This document shows positions 51,571 to 62,258 of a stretch of DNA of 64,000 nt, piece after piece (the first letter of the stretch is position 1; every line of letters starts with the position of its first letter). The stretch spans positions 90,358-154,357 of the forward strand of contig NZ_JAOVZV010000018.1 in assembly GCF_026460945.1 (NCBI RefSeq). Reading direction: 5' to 3'. The notes under the pieces were generated by a model. That model made no database searches, was not told the origin of the DNA, and saw nothing but the letters and a program-made list of their open reading frames with translations. A program made the position numbers and the translations under genes. This DNA is from Chryseobacterium luquanense. GTDB lineage: Bacteria; Bacteroidota; Bacteroidia; Flavobacteriales; Weeksellaceae.

Positions 51571-53859
51571 ATGTCAAGTAAAACTCACCGCGACGAAAAA
51601 AACTTTAGTCAGGCAGCGTTAGATTATCATAAAGCAGAGCCGAAAGGAAAAATTGAAGTAATTCCTTCAAAACCACACTCATCGCAGAGAGATTTGTCTT
51701 TGGCTTATTCTCCGGGAGTTGCGGTTCCGTGCATGGAAATCCATCACAACCCTGAAACGGTGTATGATTATACAGGAAAAGGAAATTTAGTAGCTGTAAT
51801 TTCAAACGGAACGGCAGTTCTTGGTTTGGGAGACATCGGTGCTGAAGCTTCTAAACCTGTAATGGAAGGGAAAGGTCTTTTGTTTAAAATCTTTGCAGAC
51901 ATCAATGTTTTTGATATTGAAATTGATGAAAAAGATCCGGATAAATTTATTCAGATTGTAAAAGGAATTGCGCCAACTTTTGGTGGAATCAATCTTGAAG
52001 ATATCAAAGCTCCGGAAGCTTTTTATATTGAGCAAAGATTAAAAGAAGAATTGGATATTCCTTTGATGCATGACGATCAACACGGAACAGCAATTATTTC
52101 TGCAGCAGCATTAATCAATTCACTTCAAATTGCCAATAAAAATATCGGTGAAGTGAAAATGGTTGTGAATGGAGCAGGAGCAGCAGCTGTTGCATGTACC
52201 AATCTTTATATTTCTTTAGGTTTAAAAAGAGAAAATGTATTGATGTGCGATAGTAAGGGTGTCATCAATCACAAAAGAGAAAATCTTACACCTGAAAAAA
52301 TAGATTTTATTGCCAACACGGATATCGAAACTTTGGAAGACGCTGTAAAAGGTTCTGATGTTTTCATCGGTTTGTCTAAAGGGAACGTAATGACGCCGGA
52401 AATGTTGAGTAGTATGAACGAGAACCCGATTGTTTTTGCGTTGGCAAATCCAGATCCTGAAATCGCTTATGATTTGGCATTGGAAACTCGTAAAGATGTC
52501 ATCATGGCAACAGGAAGAAGTGATTATCCTAATCAGGTAAACAACGTTCTTGGTTTCCCATATATATTCCGTGGCGCATTGGATGTTCAGGCAAAAGGAA
52601 TTAATGAAGAAATGAAATTAGCGGCTGTTCATGCAATTGCTGATTTGGCGAAAGAGCCTGTTCCGGAAGCCGTAATTTTGGCTTATAATGTTAAGAATTT
52701 ACAGTTTGGAAGAGAATATTTTATTCCAAAACCATTTGATAACAGATTAATTACCAAAGTCTCAAGCGCAGTTGCAAAAGCAGCGATTGATAGCGGTGTT
52801 GCAAGAAAAATCATCACAGATTTCGACGAGTACGAAACGCAGCTTCTTGACAGAATGGGAAGAGATGAGAAGTTGGTGAGAATGATGCAAAACCGTGCGA
52901 AAGCAAATCCGAAAAGAATTACTTTAGGAAATGCTGAAGAGTATAATGTTCTTAAAGCTGCACAGATTTTATATGAAGAAGGAATTGCACATCCGATTTT
53001 GTTAGGAGATAAAAAATATGTGAAAGAACAAATGGAACGTTTCGGAATTGATATTGATGTTCCGATTATCGATCCTAGTGATGACGATCAGAAAGAAAAC
53101 AGAAAAAAATATAGAGAAACACTTTGGAAACTTCGTCAGAGAAAAGGGATGAACGAGTACAAAGCCAAGAGATACGTTCGTCAGAGAGATTATTTTGGAC
53201 CTTTAATGTTGAAGCATGGCGATACAGACGGATTGATTATTGGTTTTTCTAAAAATTATGTGTCGACTTTAAGGCCAGTTTTAGAAGTAATAGAAAAAGA
53301 TAAAGGGGTTGACAAAGTAGCGGCAATGATGATGATTTTATCTGAAAAGAAACCGATTTTCTTCGCAGATACATCCATCAACCAAAATCCTTCGGCTGAA
53401 GATTTGGTAAATATTGCTAAAATGGCAGAACATACCGTGAAATCTTTTGCGATTGAACCAAGAATTGCCATGTTAGGTTTTGAAAACTTTGCAGCAATTT
53501 CCGATACTTCTAAAAAAGTGGCAAAAGCGGTTAGTATTCTTCACGAGAAGTTTCCTAAAATGGTTGTGGATGGAGAAATTCAGCCTGACTTTGCAATGAA
53601 TGCAGATCATTTAAGTGACTATCCTTTCTCAAAATTAGGAACAACTCCTGCAAATACATTTATTTTCCCGAATCTTGAATCGGCAAACTTGTCTTACAAA
53701 ATCATTAGAGGAATGAAGGTTGCACAAGTAATAGGACCAATATTGATGGGACTGAAACAACCTGTTCACGTTTTACAGATGCGTTCAAGTGTTGATGAGA
53801 TTGTGAATCTGGCAACGGTTGCAGTTTTGGATGCGCAAAGAAGAGAAGGTAAAAAATAA
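51571..53859 (+). CDS. maeB: NADP-dependent malic enzyme with C-terminal phosphotransacetylase-like domain
   Basis: A 762-residue protein. The N-terminal malic domain (SQRDLSLAYSPGVAVPC, with DYTGKGNLVAVISNGTAVLGLGDIGA) and NAD(P)-binding domain (VVNGAGAAAVACTNLYISLG) span residues 1-420. A phosphotransacetylase-like domain (ADTSINQNPSAEDLVNIAKMAEHTVKSFAIEPRIAMLGF) completes the roughly 760-residue MaeB form. It decarboxylates malate to pyruvate and makes NADPH. Confidence 0.96.
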   Translation: MSSKTHRDEKNFSQAALDYHKAEPKGKIEVIPSKPHSSQRDLSLAYSPGVAVPCMEIHHNPETVYDYTGKGNLVAVISNGTAVLGLGDIGAEASKPVMEGKGLLFKIFADINVFDIEIDEKDPDKFIQIVKGIAPTFGGINLEDIKAPEAFYIEQRLKEELDIPLMHDDQHGTAIISAAALINSLQIANKNIGEVKMVVNGAGAAAVACTNLYISLGLKRENVLMCDSKGVINHKRENLTPEKIDFIANTDIETLEDAVKGSDVFIGLSKGNVMTPEMLSSMNENPIVFALANPDPEIAYDLALETRKDVIMATGRSDYPNQVNNVLGFPYIFRGALDVQAKGINEEMKLAAVHAIADLAKEPVPEAVILAYNVKNLQFGREYFIPKPFDNRLITKVSSAVAKAAIDSGVARKIITDFDEYETQLLDRMGRDEKLVRMMQNRAKANPKRITLGNAEEYNVLKAAQILYEEGIAHPILLGDKKYVKEQMERFGIDIDVPIIDPSDDDQKENRKKYRETLWKLRQRKGMNEYKAKRYVRQRDYFGPLMLKHGDTDGLIIGFSKNYVSTLRPVLEVIEKDKGVDKVAAMMMILSEKKPIFFADTSINQNPSAEDLVNIAKMAEHTVKSFAIEPRIAMLGFENFAAISDTSKKVAKAVSILHEKFPKMVVDGEIQPDFAMNADHLSDYPFSKLGTTPANTFIFPNLESANLSYKIIRGMKVAQVIGPILMGLKQPVHVLQMRSSVDEIVNLATVAVLDAQRREGKK

Positions 53860-53861
53860 AG

Positions 53862-53915
53862 AGTCCCGAAGGGAAGACTTACTACAGGATAGGATGTAAT
53901 CCTATCAATAAAATA
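53862..53915. repeat. Interspersed stem-loop repeat, copy B
   Basis: The same two-hairpin plan as 554-607 (TCCC-GAA-GGGA, then GGATAGGAT...ATCCTATC), directly after the malic enzyme stop codon. Confidence 0.6.
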
Positions 53916-53931
53916 AAATAAAAATAAATTC

Positions 53932-53976
53932 AAAAAGTCGGGCAAGAAATTCATAAGATTCTGCCCGACTTTTTTC
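53932..53976 (+). terminator. Terminator after maeB
   Basis: Arms AAAAAGTCGGGCA (53932-53944) and TGCCCGACTTTTT (53962-53974) with T-run; the A-run may also serve the minus strand. Confidence 0.85.
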
Positions 53977-54316
53977 TTGTTTAAAAAATGAATGTCTTAA
54001 GGTGTTGTGAAAAACGTCCGTAGGTTTTCATAAAAAGATACGGGGCGTTTTGAACAAAAGGTACGTAGGTTTTACACAAAACATACATATCTTTTAAAGT
54101 TTTCTTTTGTGTGGTAAAAATTCTAAGTATGTTTTTGTATAAATTTTGACCTCAAAAATCACAATAAGCAGATAAATTTAATTTTTTTTGAACTTATCTG
54201 TTTTTACGTTAATTCATTGTCTTTACAATGACAAAAAAAGTTAAATATCATTCTTATGTTAAATGAATTTATTACTTAGTTTAAATTACTATATTTGGAA
54301 GTTATAAAAATTAATA
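53977..54316. other. ruvA upstream spacer with tandem CGTAGGTTTT hairpins
   Basis: No gene in about 340 bases. Two imperfect hairpins are seen at about 54018-54045 and 54064-54092, both starting CGTAGGTTTT and closing with AAAA(G/C)ATAC. The rest is AT-rich up to the ruvA -7 box TATATTTG at 54290-54297. Confidence 0.5.
54290..54297 (+). promoter_or_regulatory. -7 box of ruvA
   Basis: TATATTTG lies 20 bases before the ruvA ATG. The -33 is weak. Confidence 0.45.
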
Positions 54317-54901
54317 ATGATATTTTCTTTACAGGGCATCGTTCAGGAGCTTACCCCGACTTACGCAGTGATTAACGTAAACGGAGTAGGGTACTATACC
54401 GGAATCAGCCTCATGACTTCTCAAAAACTTACTTTAAATAAAGAAACATTTCTTTTCATTCAGCAGATCATTCGTGAAGATGCACATTTGCTTTTTGGGT
54501 TCAACACCCGTTTGGAAAAAGAAATGTTTAATCTCTTAATAAGCGTTAATGGTGTAGGTGCTGTTTCTGCTCTTATTTTATTGTCTACTTTAAGCCTTGA
54601 TGAGATTGCTTCTGCAATACTTTCCGGAAACAGTGTTCTCATTCAAAAAGCAAAAGGAATCGGGGCAAAAACTGCCGAAAGAATCATTGTTGATTTAAAA
54701 GATAAAGTGCAAAAATTCAACAATCCGGAAGAAAATATTTCTTTGGCTGTAAATAATAAAGTTAAGGAAGAATCGTTATCTGCATTAGAAGTTTTGGGTA
54801 TTCCTAAAAGGTCTAGTGAAAAGATTGCTGACCGTTTTTTGAAGCAAAATCCAGATATTTCTGTAGAAGAATTAGTAAAACAAATTTTAAAAAACATTTA
54901 A
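54317..54901 (+). CDS. ruvA: Holliday junction branch migration protein RuvA
   Basis: A 194-residue protein: an N-terminal OB fold (MIFSLQGIVQELTPTYAVINVNGVGYYTGIS), two helix-hairpin-helix motifs (NLLISVNGVGAVSALILLSTLSLDEI and IQKAKGIGAKTAERIIVDLKDK), and a C-terminal domain III that contacts RuvB. Length is standard. It is followed six bases later by sprA, a pairing I know from other Flavobacteriia. Confidence 0.96.
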   Translation: MIFSLQGIVQELTPTYAVINVNGVGYYTGISLMTSQKLTLNKETFLFIQQIIREDAHLLFGFNTRLEKEMFNLLISVNGVGAVSALILLSTLSLDEIASAILSGNSVLIQKAKGIGAKTAERIIVDLKDKVQKFNNPEENISLAVNNKVKEESLSALEVLGIPKRSSEKIADRFLKQNPDISVEELVKQILKNI

Positions 54902-54907
54902 CATTTG

Positions 54908-57900
54908 GTGAAAAATAATAAGTTTCTCAGCATCTATATATTCTTGTCGTTTTTATTCTGTTCGGTCAATACTTTCGGACAGCAAGAAAATCAACAAGGT
55001 TTTTCTATAAAGAAAAATTACGAAGTTACCGACCCTACCTATTACGAAGCGTATTACGATATCAAAACCGGGATGTACTATGTATATCCTAAAATTGGTA
55101 ATACAATTACCGGACCAGGTGTTGCAATGTCGCCCGAAGATTATAAAGAGTTTATGCTTGCGGAGCAGTCTAAAGCTTTTTATAGAGATAAATCTGAACG
55201 TTACAATTTAATGTTCAGAAAAGATAAAACAGACGCTGCAAAAAGAGGTTTAATTCCTTCGTTAACGATTAACAACAGGCTTTTCGAATCTATTTTTGGA
55301 AGTAATAAGATTGAAATTATTCCTTCGGGATATGCTTCATTTGATTTTGCAGGTCTTTATCAGAAGATTGATAATCCGATGATCTTGCCTCAAAACAGAA
55401 CGAGTTTTACTTTTGATATTGATCAAAGAATTCAGTTGGGTTTAATTGGAAAAGTGGGTGAAAACTTACAGTTGAAAGCTAACTACGATACTCAGAGTGG
55501 TTTTGCCTTTGAGAACAGAATGAATTTGGTTTGGCAATCAAAAGGTACATGGAAAGATCTTCAGACAAAAGGTTTGAACGATGTTGATAAACCTAATGCG
55601 GGAGGTGAAGATAAAATCATCAAAAGAATTGAATTTGGTAATGTTAATATGCCGCTTTCTACAAGTTTAATTCGTGGTTCAGAGTCTTTATTTGGGGTGA
55701 AAACTGAATTTCAGTTAGGCAAGACTTTCGGAACGGTTGTGCTTTCTCAACAACAGGGTGAAGCCCGAAATATTGTTGTACAGGGTGGTGGAACGATGAG
55801 TACTTTTAAAGTTAATGCTTTAGATTATGATGAAAACCAGCATTATTTTATCGGACAGTATTTCTTAAATAATTATGATACTGCTTTACAAAATTATCCT
55901 CAGATCAATTCAAGAATCAGTATTTCTAGAATGGAAGTTTGGGTTTTAGATCAGGGGAATTCAAATTTAGCCTATCAAAAAAGTTTAATAGGGATCAGAG
56001 ATTTAGGTGAAGGTCTTTCGGGATTACCAGATAATTCACAGAATGGACTTTACCAACAGGTAAATTCAGCAATCGGAACTCCGAGAGAGCAAGGGAAAAA
56101 TTATCTTCCGAATTTTCAAGGGCAGACTTTTGCAGGAAGTACACAGCCTTATGATAACGGAGAGCAATTTGTATTGACTACAAAAGCCAGAAGAATGGAT
56201 GCAGGTGAATATACCTTTCATCCGCAATTAGGTTATATCTCTTTAAATCAAAAATTAAATGATAATCAGCTTTTAGCGGTTTCATATTCATATACAGTAA
56301 ACGGAACCAATCAGGTTTACAAAGTAGGTGAGTTTTCTGAGGAAAGTCCTGTTTTGGTAACAAAACTTTTAAGACCAAACAATAAAGTAAACGTTCAATC
56401 TCCCATGTGGAATCTAATGATGAAGAATTTCTATTCTTTAGATGCTGCACAGGTTGATCGCGACGGATTTATTTTAAATGTATATTATCGTGATGCTAAA
56501 ACAGGAGGTAAGGTCAATTATCTTCCTGGGACACCTGTTGAAGGAACCAACTTATTGAAGTTGTTCAACTGGGATCGTCTAAATGTAAACGGAGATTTAC
56601 AAAATAATAACGGAGTCTTAGGTGATGGTGTTTTCGATTTTGTAGAAGGTATTACGATTAGAAAAGATCAGGGCAGAATTATGTTTACCAAAGTGCAGCC
56701 TTTTGGAAGTTATATGGCTGGTTTGGTAGGAAATAATCCTCAATATGTATTCTCAGATTTATATACACAACAGAAACAGGTTGCAAGCCAAAGTAATCTT
56801 TCTCAACGTTATACGATGGAAGGTCGTTACAAAGGAGCTCAAGGACAGGGAATTTCTTTGGGTGCAGTTAACGTTCCTCAAGGTTCGGTAAAAGTTTCAG
56901 CCAATGGAGTACAGCTTACAGAAGGTATTGATTATACGGTTGATTATATGCTCGGAACTGTTACCATTATTAATGAAACAGTAAAACAATCGGGTCAGGC
57001 AATTAATATCGCATTAGAAAATCAGTTGACTTTTAATACACAAAGAAAGAGATTTTTAGGTTTAAATTTAGAAAGAAGAGTCAGCGAAAACTTTATTTTC
57101 GGAGGTACTGTGGTTAATTATTCTGAATCTCCGCTAACTCAAAAAGTAAATTACGGTCAGGAAGCTGTAAACAATACAATGGCGGGAGTAAATATGATGT
57201 ACAACAATCAACTTCCTTTCCTGACACGATTAACAGATAAGATTCCAGGCATTAATACGGAGGCTCCTTCCAACTTAAACTTTAAAATGGAAGCGGCTTA
57301 TTTAATTCCGGGAATTAATAAAGGAACTAATGATCAATCCTACATTGATGATTTTGAACAAACAACGGCAAAAATCTCATTAAAAGAACCTACAGCCTGG
57401 AGCTTAGCTTCTAAGCCAGAGAAAAGTCAAAGTAATCCTCTTTTTGCCGGAGCCGGTGCTAATGATAATTTAACAAATGGATTTGGTAGAGGTTTATTAT
57501 CATGGTATAATATTGATCCAAGATTTTGGGGAGTAGGTGGAAGAGCTCCACAAGGAATTACTGCCGCTTCAGTTTCCAATCACGCTTCAAGACGTGTACA
57601 ATTCACGGAAATTTTCAATAACAGAGATTTCGTAGCGGGAGAACAAACTTTTACCAATACTTTTGATATTTCTTATTTCCCTCAGGAAAAAGGTCCTTAT
57701 AATGCTAATCCAGCAACGGAAACTACTCAGCAAAGATGGGCGGGAATTATGAGACCAATCAGTGTTTCAAATTTCATTAATTCTAATATTGAATATGTTG
57801 AATTTTGGATGATGGATCCTTATGCAGATGGAAACACTTTAGGTACAAACCCGAAACTACTTTTACATTTAGGGAACGTTTCAGAAGATGTTCTTAAAGA

Positions 57901-60900
57901 TGGATTGATGCAGTACGAAAATGGTTTACCGACTGGAGGTTCTCCATCTACTACAACGGCATCAAACTGGGGAGTTCAGCCAAAACAACCACCAATTTTG
58001 TATGCTTTTTCAACGGAAGGAGCAGATAGAACGGCGCAGGATTTAGGGTATGATGGTTTAAGTTCTGCTCAGGAATCTGCGAGATTTGGAACAACTTTTA
58101 TCAATCCGGTTACCAATCTTTCGGATCCTGCAATTGATGACTTTGTATTTTATCTGTCTGATAAATTTACAGGAAGTCAGGCGGCGTCCATTGTTCAGAG
58201 ATATAAATATTTCAGAGGCCCGGAAGGAAATTCACAGAGTAATTCATTGGAAGTTGCTACACAAACTCCGGATGCAGAAGATATCAATAAAGATTATAAT
58301 TTAGATCAGAGTGAAAGTTATAACGAATATATTGTTGACCTAGATCCTGCAAGTTTAGTAACGGGAACAAGTAATTACATTGTTGATCAAAAAACAGTAA
58401 CGGCAACTTTTCAAGATGGTAGAACTGATGATGTAAAATGGTATTTATTCAGAATTCCTGTTTCTAATTATAATTCTGGTAAACCTAACTTGGGAGGTGA
58501 AAAAGATCCTGCAATTTTAAATAATGTGAGATTTGCAAGATTAATGTTAACTGGTTTTGATCAGGCATCAACACTAAGATTTGGAACTATGGATCTTGTA
58601 AGATCTGATTGGAGAAGATATAGTAAAAATATTGCTAGATACGCTGATGGAACTACAGTTCCTGATCCTGCACTAACCGAAGGTACAGTTATACAAAACA
58701 TTGATAACTTTGAAGTTGGAAGTGTAAATATTGAAGAAAATGCATTAAATCAACCACCTTATGTGCTTCCTCCGGGAATTGACAGACAGGTTCTAAGTGG
58801 AAATGCAGGAGCACAAAGACAAAATGAAGCTTCATTATATATGAAAGCAGCAAATTTATCCGCTAATGAAGCTAGAGGTGTTTTCAAAAATACAACCCTA
58901 GATATGAGAAGATATAAAAAGTTGAAACTTTTTGTACATGCTCAAGATCCTACAAACACTGCTGCAGAAGGACAAATTGATGAACGAACTAAATTTTTCA
59001 TTCGTTTTGGTAGTGATGCTACGGACAATTATTATGAATATGAATCCTCACTTAAAATTACTCCAAGAACTGCAACTGCTCCTATGGATATTTGGCCATT
59101 CGAAAATGAAGTTGATTTAAATATTCAGGATTTTGTTGATGCTAAAATAAGACGTGATCGACAATCTCCTACTAAACTTACACAAAGGATTTTAGATTCA
59201 GAATTTGGAGGTGGTGATACATTCAAAAAAATCTATATCAAAGGTCGTCCTAGTTTAGGAAATATTACGACAATAATGGTGGGAGTTAGAAATGGACAAA
59301 GAACAACAACTTCATTTACTAGAATAGTTTGGGTAAATGAAATTCGTCTTTCTGAAATCGAAAACGATGGAGGTTATGCAGGAAATGCAAGTTTAAATTT
59401 CAACTTAGGAGATTTTGCTACCGTTAATACAAGTGCTTCTTATTCATCAGTTGGTTTTGGAAATATAGATTCTAAACCGGCAGAAAGAAGTCAGGCTACT
59501 CAGTCAGCCTTCAGTATTAATACAGCAGTAAACGTAGACAAGTTTTTACCTGAAAAAACAGGAATGAAAATTCCGGTAAACTATTCTTACTCACAAACTA
59601 TCGAAGATCCGAAGTACAATCCTTTAGATACCGATGTTGAATTTAGTAAAGCTGCAAACAGGGAAGAACTGAAAAAAGTGGCAAGAACGTATACTCAGCA
59701 AAGAAGTATTGGGGTTGTCAATATGCATAAAGAAAGGGTAAAACCTAACAGTAAACCTAAATTTTATGACGTAGAAAACCTTTCATTGACTGCTGTTTAT
59801 AATGACGATCATTACCGTGATATTTATACCAAGAAAAACTACAGACAGTATTTCAGAGGATATTTAGATTACAATTATACTTTTAAACCTTGGGTTGTGA
59901 AGCCTTTCAATAAAATGATTAGCGATACCGCTAAATCAACAAAATATTTGAGATGGATAAAAGAGTTTAATATTAATCTGGTTCCTACGAGATTATCTTT
60001 CAGAACTGAGCTTGACAGAAATTATAACGAGCTTGAATTTAGAAATATCGATGCAATTTTAAGCGGAAATCTTAATGATGACTTTGCTGCTTTGAAAAAC
60101 AGAAACTTCTATTTTGGATGGCAGTATGGTTTAGGATTTAATTTTACTAAATCTTTAAAACTTGAAATCAATTCAGCAACAAGAACATTAAATGATCAGG
60201 TTGATGTTAATACAATGGATAATTCTTCGATTTTTGGAAATATTTTCAGAGCAGGAAGACCTGTTTTGTATAATCACCGAGTTCAGTTGAATTATAAATT
60301 ACCGTTCCAATATCTTCCTTATTTAGATTTTATTGATGCAGAGTTAGGTTACGGATTTACTTATAATTGGAATGCAAGATCTACTGCGCTTCTTAGAAGC
60401 CCGGAAGGAAGCTTAGGTTCCATCGGACAAAATACAAATGTTATTTCAGCAAATGCTACAGCGGATCTTCCGAAGTTCTTTGGTCAGTTTAGTTATTTCA
60501 AAAAGATGTCTACTACGCTTCAAAAACGTAAGCAAGAACAAGATTCATTAAATAATGCTTATACTCAGGCTTGGGAGAAAAACAGATACGCATTTAAGAA
60601 GTATAAGTTTAAAAACAAACTTTCTATTTTACAAAGTGCAGCATTTGTTTTGACTTCTATGAAGCAATTGAATGTAACGTATACAGAAAACAACGGAACT
60701 GTTCTTCCAGGTCTACTTTCTGCACCAAATGGTTATGGTTATGGCCAGACTTTGGGAGGTCCTTCTTTAGGCTTCCTTTTTGGCTCGCAGGCGGATATCA
60801 GAAGATTGGTAATGGAAAGAGGCTGGGTAAGCGATTCGCCTTACATGATTGATCCTTATATAAAGATGTCAACACGGGAACTCAGATCAGATTTACAGGT

Positions 60901-61987
60901 CTCACCGATGAATGACTTTAATTTTAGTTTTAATATTTTACAAACCTATAACAGGAATTTTTCGCATACAGGATTTAATTATGTCGATCAGCAGACAGGA
61001 TTTGCAAACCCAAATCTTACATTTGCGAGTGATATGGTTTCTTATTCGAATACGGTAGTCTTGCTAAATTCTTCCTTTAAAGAAAGTCCTGCAATTTTTG
61101 ATGCGATCAGAGCCAATGCAAAGCTCGTGTCTCAACAATTGGGAGGTGCTTTAAATGCGGATGGATATACAGATGGACACAGTATTTCAAATGCTTATGT
61201 TTTAATTCCGGCATTCCGAGCTGCGATGGAAGGTAAAAATCCTGAAACAATGGGGAATGCTAAAAAAGCTGGATTCCCGATTCCGAATTGGAGAATTATT
61301 TATTCAGGTTTAAGAAATGTTCCTATAATAAATGGTCAGTTCTCTAAGTTTGATATTTTGCACAGTTATAGCGCAACTTATACAGCAACGGGAGTTCAGT
61401 CGAATATTGATTATTTTAACATTCCAAATGATGTTGAAAATTCTCAGCGAGACGTTAATAACGATTACATCAATCCGTACACATTCTCTCAGGTAAGTTA
61501 TACAGAATCATTCTCACCACTTATCGGAGTTGATGTTACCATGAGAAATAATATGCAGTTTGGTATTCAGTATAATAAAATGCGTACGATGATTCTTGGT
61601 TTGGTTAACCATTCTCTTACTGAAGATTCTAATACAGAATATGTAGTAAGATTGGGTTATATCGTAAGAAACTTCAGACTGGGAACGAATAATCAAAGAG
61701 GAGCAAGAGCGAAAGGTTCGGATCTGAATATCAGAGGTGATATTTCGCTTCGAGACAGCCGTACAAGCATCATGAACATTTTGCTTAATGATTCTCAGGT
61801 CACGGGTGGACAAAAATTAATGAATATTAAACTTTCTGCCGATTACAATGTTTCAGAAAATCTGAATTTAAGAGTATTCTACGAACAGATGACTTCCAAA
61901 TACAAAATCTCAACGGCATTCCCGTTATCAACCATCAGAGCAGGTTTATCTGCAACATTTACTTTTGGTGATTCTGGAGGTCTTTAA
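54908..61987 (+). CDS. sprA: Cell surface/translocon protein SprA
   Basis: About 2,359 residues with a signal peptide (KNNKFLSIYIFLSFLFCSVNTFGQQ). SprA forms the outer membrane pore of the type IX secretion system, a very long beta-barrel protein. The size, the aromatic/Asn-rich repeats throughout, and a C-terminal end in beta-strand style (RAGLSATFTFGDSGGL) fit it. The GTG at 54908 is preferred to the TTG at 54905 by its position before KNNKF. It follows ruvA directly. The T9SS-type secreted protein at 36.2 kb is a likely client. Confidence 0.95.
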   Translation: MKNNKFLSIYIFLSFLFCSVNTFGQQENQQGFSIKKNYEVTDPTYYEAYYDIKTGMYYVYPKIGNTITGPGVAMSPEDYKEFMLAEQSKAFYRDKSERYNLMFRKDKTDAAKRGLIPSLTINNRLFESIFGSNKIEIIPSGYASFDFAGLYQKIDNPMILPQNRTSFTFDIDQRIQLGLIGKVGENLQLKANYDTQSGFAFENRMNLVWQSKGTWKDLQTKGLNDVDKPNAGGEDKIIKRIEFGNVNMPLSTSLIRGSESLFGVKTEFQLGKTFGTVVLSQQQGEARNIVVQGGGTMSTFKVNALDYDENQHYFIGQYFLNNYDTALQNYPQINSRISISRMEVWVLDQGNSNLAYQKSLIGIRDLGEGLSGLPDNSQNGLYQQVNSAIGTPREQGKNYLPNFQGQTFAGSTQPYDNGEQFVLTTKARRMDAGEYTFHPQLGYISLNQKLNDNQLLAVSYSYTVNGTNQVYKVGEFSEESPVLVTKLLRPNNKVNVQSPMWNLMMKNFYSLDAAQVDRDGFILNVYYRDAKTGGKVNYLPGTPVEGTNLLKLFNWDRLNVNGDLQNNNGVLGDGVFDFVEGITIRKDQGRIMFTKVQPFGSYMAGLVGNNPQYVFSDLYTQQKQVASQSNLSQRYTMEGRYKGAQGQGISLGAVNVPQGSVKVSANGVQLTEGIDYTVDYMLGTVTIINETVKQSGQAINIALENQLTFNTQRKRFLGLNLERRVSENFIFGGTVVNYSESPLTQKVNYGQEAVNNTMAGVNMMYNNQLPFLTRLTDKIPGINTEAPSNLNFKMEAAYLIPGINKGTNDQSYIDDFEQTTAKISLKEPTAWSLASKPEKSQSNPLFAGAGANDNLTNGFGRGLLSWYNIDPRFWGVGGRAPQGITAASVSNHASRRVQFTEIFNNRDFVAGEQTFTNTFDISYFPQEKGPYNANPATETTQQRWAGIMRPISVSNFINSNIEYVEFWMMDPYADGNTLGTNPKLLLHLGNVSEDVLKDGLMQYENGLPTGGSPSTTTASNWGVQPKQPPILYAFSTEGADRTAQDLGYDGLSSAQESARFGTTFINPVTNLSDPAIDDFVFYLSDKFTGSQAASIVQRYKYFRGPEGNSQSNSLEVATQTPDAEDINKDYNLDQSESYNEYIVDLDPASLVTGTSNYIVDQKTVTATFQDGRTDDVKWYLFRIPVSNYNSGKPNLGGEKDPAILNNVRFARLMLTGFDQASTLRFGTMDLVRSDWRRYSKNIARYADGTTVPDPALTEGTVIQNIDNFEVGSVNIEENALNQPPYVLPPGIDRQVLSGNAGAQRQNEASLYMKAANLSANEARGVFKNTTLDMRRYKKLKLFVHAQDPTNTAAEGQIDERTKFFIRFGSDATDNYYEYESSLKITPRTATAPMDIWPFENEVDLNIQDFVDAKIRRDRQSPTKLTQRILDSEFGGGDTFKKIYIKGRPSLGNITTIMVGVRNGQRTTTSFTRIVWVNEIRLSEIENDGGYAGNASLNFNLGDFATVNTSASYSSVGFGNIDSKPAERSQATQSAFSINTAVNVDKFLPEKTGMKIPVNYSYSQTIEDPKYNPLDTDVEFSKAANREELKKVARTYTQQRSIGVVNMHKERVKPNSKPKFYDVENLSLTAVYNDDHYRDIYTKKNYRQYFRGYLDYNYTFKPWVVKPFNKMISDTAKSTKYLRWIKEFNINLVPTRLSFRTELDRNYNELEFRNIDAILSGNLNDDFAALKNRNFYFGWQYGLGFNFTKSLKLEINSATRTLNDQVDVNTMDNSSIFGNIFRAGRPVLYNHRVQLNYKLPFQYLPYLDFIDAELGYGFTYNWNARSTALLRSPEGSLGSIGQNTNVISANATADLPKFFGQFSYFKKMSTTLQKRKQEQDSLNNAYTQAWEKNRYAFKKYKFKNKLSILQSAAFVLTSMKQLNVTYTENNGTVLPGLLSAPNGYGYGQTLGGPSLGFLFGSQADIRRLVMERGWVSDSPYMIDPYIKMSTRELRSDLQVSPMNDFNFSFNILQTYNRNFSHTGFNYVDQQTGFANPNLTFASDMVSYSNTVVLLNSSFKESPAIFDAIRANAKLVSQQLGGALNADGYTDGHSISNAYVLIPAFRAAMEGKNPETMGNAKKAGFPIPNWRIIYSGLRNVPIINGQFSKFDILHSYSATYTATGVQSNIDYFNIPNDVENSQRDVNNDYINPYTFSQVSYTESFSPLIGVDVTMRNNMQFGIQYNKMRTMILGLVNHSLTEDSNTEYVVRLGYIVRNFRLGTNNQRGARAKGSDLNIRGDISLRDSRTSIMNILLNDSQVTGGQKLMNIKLSADYNVSENLNLRVFYEQMTSKYKISTAFPLSTIRAGLSATFTFGDSGGL

Positions 61988-61998
61988 ATAGAAAATAC

Positions 61999-62030
61999 AA
62001 ATCCCTTTCGAAAAAGAAAGGGATTTTTTA
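61999..62030 (+). terminator. Terminator after sprA
   Basis: Arms AAATCCCTTTC (61999-62009) and GAAAGGGATTT (62016-62026), then TTT. Confidence 0.85.
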
Positions 62031-62204
62031 TTTCACAGCTATTGGATTATAAGATTTTAATTATTATCTTCGGTAGGTAATAATAATTAATTTAAATCAG
62101 AACGAAAGATGCGCAGTATTGTGTGTCTTTTGTTTTTTTCCGGATAAATAATTTTTAATATAAACTATATATAAATTGAACTATAAACTTGTTTAAAGTT
62201 TTTC

Positions 62205-62235
62205 TTTGAGTATATCTCTATTTTGAATAAATTTG
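62205..62235 (+). promoter_or_regulatory. gcvH promoter
   Basis: TTTG (62205-62208), exactly 19 bases, TAAATTTG (62228-62235); the ATG follows at 62259. Confidence 0.75.
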
Positions 62236-62258
62236 CTAACATTAAAAAAGAAAGAAAA

